Positions 25,291-34,520 of a stretch of 64,000 nt of DNA are shown here, in pieces. This DNA is from Epiperipatus broadwayi (lineage: Eukaryota; Onychophora; Udeonychophora; Euonychophora; Peripatidae): NCBI GenBank assembly GCA_028023455.1, contig JAQFVV010000037.1, positions 2,298,001 through 2,362,000 of the forward strand. The letters run 5' to 3'. The translations under genes and the position numbers were made by a program. Positions within the stretch are counted from its first letter, which is position 1. Each line of letters opens with the position of its first letter. The notes under the pieces were generated by a model that was given only the letters and a program-made list of their open reading frames with translations, had not been told where the DNA came from and ran no database searches.

Positions 25291-26580
25291 CTACGTGATG
25301 TGATGCACTGTGATTTCTCCTTATAAAGAGTCAGGAATCTTTCAGAGAAACCACTTTACCTTCACTTTCCATTGCCCACCCTAAGTTTCTCCATATTCTG
25401 CTCCTTCCACAACATAATCTTTGTCAACTACATGGCCTTCATAGCTAAATCCCCCTTATATGCTCCCAAACCCAGCATAAAAAACTAACAACCCACTTTC
25501 TGTATAATTACTTTCTTTATATTTAGTCTTCTATAACTTCATTATTTGTACCCCTTCTTCTTTCAAGCATTTACATTGAATCAACAGATGCCTAATATTT
25601 TCTATGCCTTCCTTACACAATTTGCAGACTAAATCACCCATATTTTCCATTTACATATATATTCCCTTGTTGCTAAAGATCCCCTTTGAGCCTTAAACAA
25701 TAAACTACTTTCCTTTCTATTATCATAAATAAACTCGCACCCAATATTCCATTTCTATATATATTTAAACTTTTTTACTCTCCATACTAGTTCTTCATCT
25801 CTCCAACTCCCTATTCTTCATAAATGCATCTATTCTTCTATCCCATTCCTTACCACTATAACACTCAATAAATCCTAACACCATCACCCCACCTCTTATA
25901 CAAGTATACTGACAAATTCTTTATCCAAATCTTCTGCTTACCATCTTGTTGCCTGCCCTTTACTCATAACCCAATTAAATACTTTTTGGTTATTCTTTTA
26001 TTATTCCTAAACTGCAATTTATCTGAACATTTTCATTTTGTTTTTTTGCATCTCTCATATAAAAACTTAACCATCCTATTTCTTTTGAATTGCCTCCTTT
26101 GCTGCCCACACTTCTGCATCTAATGCATATCTTCCTGCTTCCCTTTGCACTTTTTCTAAGTAATCTAATATCCTTTACTAATACATAACTCATCATTGCC
26201 ATATGTTAACCCTGCTACTGCAACTCCCTTTCCATACAATTCTAGCTACATCATATTTATTATATGAAAATACTGTTAATTTCTTTATCAATCCCTTTCT
26301 TTTCTATGCTTCATTTATCAATTTTTTCTCCGATTCAAGCAATTTTTCTGATTACTCAAAAGATGATTCCCAAATAACTATATCTACTCACAACACTTAA
26401 CTTTATATCCCCCAATAAAAAAAATTTGTCTTTTCTTTCCCCAGTATTAACCATCATTATATTTAAATTTTCTTCACTAAATGTAATCCCCATCTCTTTA
26501 CCCACCCTTGCGCATGTCCTCAGCATAACTTCCATATCTTCGTTTTTTTCTGCATACAAAAAGACATCATCTGCATTTAT
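25291..26580 (-). mobile_element. 5'-truncated non-LTR retrotransposon (LINE), same family as 56.4-57.1 kb
   Basis: Minus-strand pieces give an RT catalytic box NADDVFLYAEKNEDMEV followed by ARVGKEMGITFSEEN (around 26356-26580). Further 3' there is a C-terminal knuckle MGDLVCKLCKEGIENIRH (around 25.61-25.66 kb). That second block is nearly identical to the protein at 56.4-57.0 kb. The 3' end carries TCACATCAC-type repeats (plus 25291-25310), like the CATCA tail at 57053-57071. Stops and frameshifts break the frame. The LINE lies inside the older gypsy relic. Confidence 0.72.
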
Positions 26581-26632
26581 TAGTTATTAATGCCTTGTGG
26601 TTCCACTGTTTTTCAGAATGCACTAATTAAAA

Positions 26633-26853
26633 TGCTATCTCAGTCTTAGTTTTAAATGAGAATATGAACAAAAAATAAGTCTATTAGAGCAAAATAGTTT
26701 AAACAATTTTTTTAATATAATTATTTTATATATTATCATAACAAAAATATTACAATTTAATACATTATTTACACATAAACAGTTTTCACAAAAACTTACC
26801 TCAAAATATAATATAGACCAAGCCAGCTTATAGCAAGTTTCTAGATTAGACAT
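26633..26853 (-). repeat. 5' LTR remnant of the second gypsy element (truncated)
   Basis: Aligns with 20977-21230; starts TGCTATCTCA and stops matching at about 26853. Confidence 0.5.
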
Positions 26854-27199
26854 TCTTAATCAATGAACTTTTAAGTGTTGCGCCAAAATTTGAAAATCAA
26901 TGATTAATTAAAACGGTTATTAAGATGAAAAAAAGAAAATGCAAAAATCATTATTTTGTTTTCGTGTATGGATGGAGCCTGTGTGCAAACAGTTGAATGA
27001 TAACCGGAATGTACGGATGTGTTTCTTGCTCAAAAGGTTACGGTTGTTTTCGTTTTTCTTCAAATAAGTCCATCTTTTTAGACAGATTATCTATTGTTTG
27101 TAATTGTCGGTATTCACTTGTGACAAATGGGTCTTCTAAAAATTAAAATAGCTCTAATTACTGTCCAAAGAATTAAAAATAATTATTTGAAATGTAAAA

Positions 27200-28331
27200 T
27201 GGACAAATTTCTAAAATGAAAATATGACTCTGGCGCTGATAGTGCAAGTGCAAGCAATATCAATAATGATACAATAGGAAGAACAAAATAAAAAAGGCCA
27301 GTAGACAATATTCCAATGATTATTTAGATTTTGGGTTTACTTATATTGATGAAAATGAATGTCAAATCCCCCTTTGTGTGGTTTGCGAGGAAAGCCTTGT
27401 AATAGTGCAATGGCACCAGCAAAATTAAAACATTTTACATCTAAACACGCCAATTTCCAGTCCAAAGACAATTATTTACAAACGTTATTGAATAATCAAA
27501 TTAATCAAGGAAAAAAACAGTAACAATATCTAATAAAGCACAAATTGCATCATATAAAGTTGCCAAAATAATTACTAAAAATTTAAAACCACACACCATA
27601 GAAGTCTCTCTTGATTTTACAAGCATTTCACAAATAATTCAAATCATGTTTGGTGATGATACAAAAAAAGAAATTTTGAAAATTCCTCATCCAGATGACA
27701 CAATAAAGAATAGAATTATACATATGTCAGATGATATTGAGACAACAGTTACTAATAAGCTTTTGGAACAATACTTGCTTTACAAATGAGTCCACTGATA
27801 CCAGTGGTATAGCTCACATACTAGGATTTGTTTATATCATTGACAAAAACAAAATAGTGAATCAATTTTTATGCTACAGACAACTTTGCCAAATGAACAT
27901 CATGACAGGATATTTTGGACTCCATTTTGTCATATTTAGATAAATTTAACATAACATGGGACTAAGTGTAGGAATCTGTACTGATGGTGCTCCTTCAATG
28001 GTTGGTTCTATTAAAGGAATTATTACTTTTGTGAGAAAAGTAAAATCCTAATATATCTACACAGTTTTTTATATGAAGAATCACTTGTCCCAAAACTATT
28101 ATCTGCAACATTAAAATCTATATTAGACCAAATTGTAAATCGTGATCCTTACAAACGCACTTATTTAAAAAATGTGCATGTATGGAAGCTCAGCACAAAT
28201 CATTACTTTTATGTATTGAAGTAAAGTGCTGAGCCAAATTTTGGAACTTGGGGATGAATTGTCAACATTTTTTCAAAACAAAGGGAATGATAGTGTTTTT
28301 CTGAAGGTTTGTGATGATGGTGTTCTAGCTG
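27200..28331 (+). pseudogene. hAT-family transposase, N-terminal part (broken)
   Basis: Plus-strand conceptual pieces match the BED-finger hAT transposases related to ZBED5/SCAND3-type genes: DFGFTYIDENECQIPLCVVC and then AKLKHFTSKHANFQSKD (27340-27475) form a C2H2-like BED finger. TDESTDTSG (27787-27805) and GICTDGAPSMVG (27968-28005) are RNase H-fold core blocks, and LELGDELSTFFQNKGNDS is at 28235-28297. Frames change several times, so it is dead. The C-terminal part resumes at 31.3 kb beyond the PLE insertion. hAT proteins cut and paste DNA with 8-bp target duplications. Confidence 0.75.
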
Positions 28332-28426
28332 TATTTTTATATTGGACTATTTCCATCATCTAATATGTGTGTTGAATGTCTTTAGAAAAGTTTAATTTTT
28401 TAGTTAAATATTCCAAATGCATTCAA

Positions 28427-28575
28427 CTGTTAGTAATATCACAGCAAACAGGTTAGTATATGCACCAACTGTTAGTAATATCACAGCAAACAAATGTTAA
28501 TAATATCACAGCAAACAGGTTAGTATATGCACTAACTGTTAGTAATATCACAGCAAACAGGTTAGTATATGCACA
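28427..28575 (-). repeat. Tandem repeats of about 40 bp in the left PLE arm
   Basis: About four units built from ACTGTTAGTAATATCACAGC and AAACAGGTTAGTATATGCAC; one unit is shortened. Mirrored at about 31055-31203. Confidence 0.8.
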
Positions 28576-28639
28576 ACGTTTCGAGAGGTATTTTTCTCCC
28601 CTCTTCTTCAGGTGTTGCTGGCCTGACCAGTGACAGTAC

Positions 28640-28722
28640 TAGCATGGGATTCGAACCTGGGTCCTTAGATTCTTGATTATTGAAATTTAAGGTAACGCTC
28701 TAACCAACTGAGCCATCCTCCC
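28640..28722 (-). tRNA. tRNA-like sequence in the left PLE arm
   Basis: Reverse-complement copy of 30908-30990; see that entry. It has A-box and B-box sequences but weak T and acceptor stems. Confidence 0.4.
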
Positions 28723-28753
28723 AAAGGCAACAGTATGTAGTAATTTCATATAC

Positions 28754-29528
28754 TTATCTATGAGGTTCCTCCTGATTTCTCCATTTTTTCCTCAGAGCAA
28801 AGTTGATTAGTGATTTCCATACATTATGTATAGTCACACTAGGTTGGCTTATGGGATTTTTTGCCATTGTCATGTGAGCAGCTTCTTTAAATTTTCTTCT
28901 TTGTACCTTTTCTTCTTTATCCAATATTTTTGTATTTTCCCAATTGAACGTATGTTCATTGGTCCATACATGGTCTGCTACCTTAGACACATCTGTTTTC
29001 TCTCTTCTAATCATCAGTTTATGTTCTTGCAAGCGCTTTTGAATGGGATGGCTGGTCTCACCAATATATGTTCTTCCACATTCACATGGTATTTCATAGA
29101 TGCAGTTTTTTCTTTGCAGCATTTCAAGTTTAGGCTTTGTAGATGTTAGAATTCCTCGTAGTGTGGTATGGCTCTGAAAAGCTGTTCTGATGTTATACTG
29201 ATTGCAGATTTTCCTTAATTTGTCTGCTATTTTTGGAATGTATGGATACACTACAGTACCAATAATTGTCTTTTCTCTTGATGGTTCTTTTTGTTGTCTG
29301 TTTAATGTTTTCTTAATAACAGCTGATGGATAACCATTTTTCTTAAGAGTTTGTTCTATATAGATCTTTTCTTTTTCCAAATCACCAGTTTCTGAACAAA
29401 CTTCTTTTGCTCTGTTCCACAGTGATAGTATAACTCCATGTTTTGTGTTTCTGGTGTGATTAGATGTATAGGCTAGGTATTTTCCTGTATGTGTAGGTTT
29501 TCGGTAAACTGTAGTTTTGATTTTGCCA
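28754..29528 (-). pseudogene. PLE GIY-YIG endonuclease region, inverted 5'-truncated copy
   Basis: The frame 28754-29380 (208 residues) begins in the RT-endonuclease linker and runs uninterrupted through the GIY-YIG nuclease to the stop. The nuclease block reads CIYEIPCECGRTYIGETSHP followed by QKRLQEHK, and keeps the YIG. This arm has the Arg codon CGA at 29156-29158, where the forward copy has a TGA stop. The RT part upstream is missing because the arm ends at 29528. This single-domain remnant preserves the better nuclease sequence of the two, but has no RT. Confidence 0.8.
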
Positions 29529-30876
29529 GAGATTCACCTTGCCAGAATGCAAGACCCAATCATTCGTTAGGGATTCTAGACACTTTGTAGAATTAATCAA
29601 GAACATGAAAATTGAAAGAACTGACTTACTGGTAAGCTTTGATGTGGAAAGTTTATTCACAAATGTACCATGTGAAGAAGCATTGTCTATTGTAAGAAAA
29701 AGGTTAAATGATGATAATAGTTTACAAACCAGAACAGCTCTTCCTATTGATAGCATAATGGAACTATTAACTTTCTGTATAAAAACAACCTACTTTCAAT
29801 ATAACACAGAGTTCTTCCAACAAAATCAAGGAATGGCTATGGGCTCACCATTGTCTCCCCTGATTAGCAATATTTATATGGAAGAACTTGAAACCACAGC
29901 CATAAAAACTACTCCTTATCCACCTAAAGTTTGGCTTCGCTATGTGGATGATACATTTGTTGTATGGCCACATGGTGAAGCATTGCTACAAACTTTCTGG
30001 ACACACATCAACAACATATCCCCTTCAATTAAATTTACAATAGAACCAGAACAAGAACAAAAATTGGCATTCTTAGATGTTCTTGTAACAAGACTCCCTC
30101 ATGGCAAAATCAAAACTACAGTTTACCGAAAACCTACACATACAGGAAAATACCTAGCCTATACATCTAATCACACCAGAAACACAAAACATGGAGTTAT
30201 ACTATCACTGTGGAACAGAGCAAAAGAAGTTTGTTCAGAAACTGGTGATTTGGAAAAAGAAAAGATCTATATAGAACAAACTCTTAAGAAAAATGGTTAT
30301 CCATCAGCTGTTATTAAGAAAACATTAAACAGACAACAAAAAGAACCATCAAGAGAAAAGACAATTATTGGTACTGTAGTGTATCCATACATTCCAAAAA
30401 TAGCAGACAAATTAAGGAAAATCTGCAATCAGTATAACATCAGAACAGCTTTTCAGAGCCATACCACACTATGAGGAATTCTAACATCTACAAAGCCTAA
30501 ACTTGAAATGCTGCAAAGAAAAAACTGCATCTATGAAATGCCATGTGAATGTGGAAGAACATATATTAGTGAGACCAGCCGTCCCATTCAAAAGCGCTTG
30601 CAAGAACATAAACTGATGATTAGAAGAGAGAAAACAGATGTGTCTAAGGTAGCAGACCATGTATGGACCAATGAACATACGTTCAATTGGGAAAATACAA
30701 AAATATTGGATAAAGAAGAAAAGGTACAAAGAAGAAAATTTAAAGAAGCTGCTCACATGACAATGGCAAAAAATCCCATAAGCCAACCTAGTGTGACTAT
30801 ACATAATGTATGGAAATCACTAATCAACTTTGCTCTGAGGAAAAAATGGAGAAATCAGGAGGAACCTCATAGATAA
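29529..30876 (+). pseudogene. PLE reverse transcriptase plus GIY-YIG endonuclease, forward copy with one internal stop
   Basis: The frame 29539-30474 encodes RT. Early blocks are SFVRDSRHFVELIK and LVSFDVESLFTNVP, then GMAMGSPLSPLISNIYMEE, the catalytic LRYVDDTFVVWP, and LAFLDVLVTRLPHGKIKT with VYRKPTHTGKYL. This order and the VYRKPT block are typical of Penelope-like RT. After TGA (30472-30474) the frame continues to TAA 30874-30876 with the GIY-YIG nuclease; there it reads YISETSRP, so the YIG glycine is Ser. The N-terminal part of RT is missing, so the copy is 5'-truncated. PLE RT copies element RNA at a nick made by its nuclease. It lies inside the hAT relic. The stop is a CGA-to-TGA change. 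Confidence 0.88.
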
Positions 30877-30907
30877 GTATATGAAATTACTACATACTGT
30901 TGCCTTT

Positions 30908-30990
30908 GGCAGGATGGCTCAGTTGGTTAGAGCGTTACCTTAAATTTCAATAATCAAGAATCTAAGGACCCAGGTTCGAATCCCATGCTA
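30908..30990 (+). tRNA. tRNA-like sequence with intron-like insertion in the 3' region of the PLE
   Basis: It has A-box TGGCTCAGTTGGTTAGAGCG and B-box GGTTCGAATCC (30973-30983). The anticodon-arm position has a CCTTA/TAAGG stem (30938-30942 with 30963-30967) closed by a 20-nt loop, i.e. a 7-nt loop plus about 13 extra bases, as in an intron-bearing tRNA. Acceptor and T stems pair poorly, so a working tRNA is unlikely. It is present in both PLE arms and so belongs to the element's 3' end. Confidence 0.45.
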
Positions 30991-31018
30991 GTACTGTCAC
31001 TGGTCAGGCCAGCAACAC

Positions 31019-31052
31019 CTGAAGAAGAGGGGAGAAAAATACCTCTTGAAAC
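31019..31052 (+). ncRNA. Hammerhead-like core in the PLE 3' end (degenerate)
   Basis: CTGAAGA (31019-31025), an AGAGG/CCTCT hairpin and GAAAC (31048-31052) follow the tRNA-like part. One extra base separates stem II from GAAAC, and the position after a short stem III would be G, which does not support cleavage. A mirrored copy is at 28578-28611. PLEs are known to carry hammerhead motifs, so this is probably a decayed or divergent one. Confidence 0.4.
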
Positions 31053-31054
31053 GT

Positions 31055-31203
31055 TGTGCATATACTAACCTGTTTGCTGTGATATTACTAACAGTTAGTG
31101 CATATACTAACCTGTTTGCTGTGATATTATTAACATTTGTTTGCTGTGATATTACTAACAGTTGGTGCATATACTAACCTGTTTGCTGTGATATTACTAA
31201 CAG
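31055..31203 (+). repeat. Tandem repeats of about 40 bp in the right PLE arm
   Basis: Four units of GTGCATATACTAACCTGTTT plus GCTGTGATATTACTAACAGT; mirrored at 28427-28575. Confidence 0.8.
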
Positions 31204-31310
31204 TTGAATGCATTTGGAATATTTAACTAAAAAATTAAACTTTTCTAAAGACATTCAACACACATATTAGATGATGGAAATAGTCCAATATAAAAATAAA
31301 GGGAATGATA

Positions 31311-31960
31311 TTTTTAAACATATTTAGTGTTAAAATGGCATATTTAGTTGATATCTTCAATTATTTAAATAACATGAATACTGCAAGATAAGAATGAAAA
31401 TATTTTAACATCTACTGACAAACTCAGCATTTAAAAAAAAAAATCACTTTGGAGAATGTACATAATTCAAAAAAGGACAATAGACATGTTTTCTTCAGTC
31501 AAAAATGACAATATCAATGAAATAATTACTATTATATTACAACATTTAGCATTATTAGAAGAAAAAAATTGTGAAATACTTTTCTGCATTAAATATTTGA
31601 AATTATGATTGAATATGAAATTCATTTTCTACAGTCAACATATCAATTTATGATTTTTCATTACAAGAACAGGAAGAATTCATTACGCTGTTAACGGATT
31701 GTACGCTCAAAATGAAATTTTTTAAAATAACAGTTGAAGAATTTTGGATTTCTGCCCAAACCGAGTTTTAAACTATTTCTGAAAAAGTGATTAAAATTTT
31801 ATTACAATTTTCAACATCGTACTTATGCGAACTTGGTTTTTCAACATTAATGAATATTAAGACAAAAAAAACATGAAAGGCTGACAAATATAAAAGAGGA
31901 AATGAGAATATCTATTTCACACATAAAACCAGATATTGAAAGCATTTGTAAGTCATAAGG
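31311..31960 (+). pseudogene. hAT-family transposase, C-terminal part (broken)
   Basis: Plus-strand pieces continue the hAT frame beyond the PLE. MAYLVDIFNYLNNMNTAR is at 31335-31388, then NENILTSTDKLS, and EEFWISAQTEF lies just before the dimerisation block LQFSTSYLCELGFSTLMNIK at 31805-31865. The last block matches the conserved C-terminal hAT signature (YLCE-GFS-L--IK). Multiple frame changes are present. Confidence 0.72.
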
Positions 31961-32040
31961 CACAAACATCCCATAACAAAAAAATTGTGACAATTTTTTT
32001 TTTAATTTCATTTGCTGATTGTTATTTGCTATTGATTGAT

Positions 32041-32260
32041 ATTAAACTATATATAAATGAATACTCTCATTCTCAAACACAAGATAGTCTTTATGAAAAG
32101 ATAGAATGAATCCATATATCTTTTCAGCCCAAACATTTAAGTATGGGCCAATCTTAAGTGTTTGGAGATGAGAGCGTGAAGATATTAAGCAGTCACTTTA
32201 AATTACTTTATTATGCTTGAATGAATGGTACTTGTGAAATTATTTAAAATTTACTATACG
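32041..32260. repeat. Partial copy of the 53.5-kb palindromic MITE family
   Basis: Shares ATGAATACTCTCATTCTCAA, AAGTATGGGC, GAGATGAGAGCGTGAAGATA and ACTTTAAATTA with 53.52-53.68 kb, in the same order. It covers only one arm. Confidence 0.6.
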
Positions 32261-32289
32261 TCATTCTTAGTTGAAGTTAAACGTATATA

Positions 32290-32625
32290 TAATAAGGTAT
32301 TTATTTATATAGCACTATGTTAATAAATTATAACTGTAAATTAGTGATCAGGCTAAAGACATGCTCTTTACAGATTTTAAACTATACGTAAATGAATACT
32401 CTCATTCTCAAACACAAGATAAAGTCTTTATGAAAAGATAAAATGAATCCATTTATCTTTTCAACCCAAATGTTTAAGTATGGGCTAAACTTTATCTTAT
32501 GTTTGAGAATGAAAGTATTCATTTACAGATAGTTTAAAATCTGTAAAGTGCATGTGCATTAGCCTAATCGCTAATTTACAATTACAATTTATTAACATAG
32601 CACTATATAAATAAATACCTTATTA
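32290..32625. repeat. 336-bp palindromic MITE
   Basis: The arms start TAATAAGGTATTTATTTATA and end with the reverse complement ACCTTATTA. They pair almost throughout, meeting near 32458. Internal sequence is shared with the longer palindrome at 53.46-53.96 kb. No coding capacity. Confidence 0.75.
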
Positions 32626-32734
32626 CTGATTGATATGTAAACTATTATGTATGTGATTTTTAATATATTCTGCAATATAAAAAAAATATATACTGTTTTA
32701 TTTTATGACTGTGTTTCTCAAAAATTTTGTAAAA

Positions 32735-32771
32735 TTGTGTTCTGTGATTCTGAAAATGTTAAGAACCACTG
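32735..32771. repeat. Candidate right terminal inverted repeat of a hAT element
   Basis: The sequence ends GTTAAGAACCACTG and is followed by CTCTAGCT (32772-32779). Read inwards this is CAGTGGTTCTTAAC, the usual hAT terminus, and nCTAGn-type octamers are common hAT target sites. A similar but damaged block (GTGGTTCC...TTTTTCAGAAT) lies at 26597-26619 and could be the other end. The pairing is uncertain because no matching octamer is seen there. Confidence 0.5.
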
Positions 32772-33299
32772 CTCTAGCTAGATCCCTTTATTGAGCTTCA
32801 GAATTCCTAAACTTTTTTCTGCCACCTAGCCCTTTACCAAAAACCTTTAAAAGTACCAACCCCCTAGTCATTTACTTTACTTACTCAAATTAATAAATTT
32901 GTACAGTACTCTATATTAAATATTTCACTAGATATCAAATTTTTAATCACTTGTAATTAATGATGAAAAATATAAAAGGACTATGGACTATGGCATTATC
33001 TTGTGCAACATTTAATATTGAAACCTGCATTAATAAAAATTAAAGCAAAAAAAAATATGATCAGAGTTTTTTTTAATTTTTGACATTTATAAAACAAATA
33101 TATAAATACAAAATAAGTACAAATATTGAAATCACTTTATTAAACATAAAAATGAAGTGAAAAAATCAACATATTCAGACAGAATTAAACTTTAACAAAA
33201 TTACAACTACAAAAGATTTTAATCAGAATTATAAAAATAATACCAAACATGTTACCTTGGAAAACTGAATTTATTGAGATAGGTGCACCTGGTGATTTG

Positions 33300-34520
33300 T
33301 CAACAATTTATCTATGTCTGGTTTTTAAATTAGTGAGTTGCATTCTCAAATCTCCATGTTAAGTGATATGCAATCGATATCTGTTCTGAACCAGGTTTAA
33401 AACTACATTGAAATCTCTCTCTACCAGATACAATAATGGAAATACCAGCAAATATTTTTGTATAACAGTCCATTGAGCCGGGTACAAAAGTGGAATATCT
33501 CGTTGCAGCCAAAACTTTTTGATAACCCTGTTTAAATTGTACCTTTAGATCCTCATTTGTGCTGATGGTTATTAGCTCATATTGCAAAATTATATTTGGT
33601 TCTGCACTAAAAGTGTATAGGTTTATTATCCAGGCAAGTATTTACAATAATAGAATATCTTCAAACCTAGTTTTGAAATCTAAGTGAAGAGCCTCCAAGT
33701 AGTTGATGTACAGCAAGATGTTTTCTTATTGGATTGGGTCTATCTTAAATTTAAGTTGGGTAACTGGTAAAGCTCAGATCTTGCAATATTTTGCTTTAAA
33801 ACATTAATTTGGCAACAAAAGCCAATATGACTGATTTTTCTTTGATGAGATTCAAATTGTCTCCTTGAAATTATAAATTAACATCATTAAATTTGCCAAA
33901 TAAGTCAGTTAAATAAGCAATATCTGTTTTACTCATAAGTAAATTTTCTTTTAAACTGGAATTCTCATCTTCCAAAATCTCTAAAACAGATTGAAAAGTG
34001 CAAAAAATCTCACAAAACATAAACCTTTTGAAAGCCAGCGGACTTCAGTATGAAGAACCAATAGATAGAAATCTGTGTCACTTTCCTCATATAATCGAGT
34101 GAACAGACTAGTGTTCATAGTGTTATTTTGAATTTTGTTCTCAACTGTTATAACAAATTGATGCAATTTGTCATTAAGGTTCTTGGTCGCTAAATGTTGC
34201 CCATGGATTATGCAGTGAACTGCAAGCACTTTAGGTACGTTTTTTCAGGTAACTTATGAAACCATGATAATTACCAATCATAACTGGTGCTCCATCTGTT
34301 GCAACAAATATATTTGTCAATGGAATTGCTTTTTTCATGAAAAATACCTCCATTAAATTAAAAAATCAATTCACCTCTGATATCAGTTTCTAAAGTTCTA
34401 ACAAAAAGCAGTTCTTCATGCACTTCCTGATTTTGAATAAAGCAAATGTATACCAGCAACAAAGCTTCATTACCGGGTAATGCTGACTCATCCAATTGGA
34501 GGGAAAAAAAGTTTTTTTTA
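33300..34520 (-). pseudogene. Second hAT-family transposase relic (ZBED5/SCAND3-like)
   Basis: Minus-strand frame 33981-34229 reads VHCIIHGQHLATKNLNDKLH and then TEVRWLSKG, the conserved CxxH and RW blocks of hAT transposases. Further 3' (33330-33587) the frame starts QYELITISTNEDLKVQFKQG and continues after a frame change with EFWLQRDIPLLYPAL-like and YLVERDF sequence, the C-terminal dimerisation region. Near 34270-34310 the minus strand encodes VATDGAPVM. The order is that of a hAT core, with stops and shifts throughout. It belongs to the same broad group as the 27-32 kb relic but is a different subfamily. Confidence 0.75.

Larger units (their letters stand above)
20977..26853 (-). mobile_element. 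Older Ty3/gypsy LTR retrotransposon relic, interrupted by a LINE
   Basis: Minus-strand order is zinc knuckle (about 24.58 kb), aspartic protease (24.38 kb), RT (23.66 kb), RT/RNase H (23.2 kb) and integrase (22.2-22.33 kb), as in the element at 6.6-12.3 kb. Similar flanking blocks at 20977-21230 and 26633-26853 (both starting TGCTAT and sharing TTTAAATGAGAATA and GCAAAATAGTTTAAACAA-like runs) are taken as LTR remnants. The copy is more diverged than the first, with many stops, and its 5' side is broken by a LINE insertion at 25.29-26.58 kb. Confidence 0.72.
28332..29528 (-). repeat. Left arm of the PLE inverted repeat
   Basis: Pairs base by base with 30102-31298 (coordinates of paired bases add to 59630). 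From the outside in it holds AT-rich flank, 42-bp tandem repeats, hammerhead-like core, tRNA-like sequence, GIY-YIG domain and the last RT segment. Confidence 0.9.
28293..31297. mobile_element. Penelope-like element in inverted-repeat configuration, inserted in the hAT relic
   Basis: Two near-identical arms of 1197 bp (28332-29528 and 30102-31298) are exact reverse complements in register without net indels. They surround a 573-bp single-copy core that holds the first RT motifs. The right side is a longer, forward copy (RT then GIY-YIG nuclease, plus strand). The left arm is a 5'-truncated inverted copy with the same 3' end. Such inverted, 5'-truncated partners are characteristic of Penelope-like retroelements. 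The sequence AAAGGGAATGATA occurs at both edges (28280-28292 and 31298-31310) and may be a target duplication. hAT coding sequence lies on both sides. Confidence 0.82.
30102..31298 (+). repeat. Right arm of the PLE inverted repeat
   Basis: Reverse complement of 28332-29528 with only scattered substitutions, for example the CGA/TGA and YIG/YIS differences and one C/T difference next to GAAAC. Confidence 0.9.

Noticed and set aside
26597-26619. Left terminal repeat of the hAT element whose right end is at 32771
   Set aside because: Similarity to the right end is real but partial, and the 8-bp target duplication is not found; kept only as a possibility.
28427-28575. Regular short repeats that might suggest a CRISPR array
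   Set aside because: Units are contiguous with no unique spacers, mirrored in the PLE, and the genome is eukaryotic.
28578-28611. Hammerhead-like core in the PLE as a working ribozyme
   Set aside because: The base at the cleavage position would be G and stem II has an extra base; listed only as degenerate.
28826-29149. Plus-strand frame of 107 codons, and its mirror image at 30481-30804
   Set aside because: Antisense shadow of the GIY-YIG nuclease in each PLE arm.
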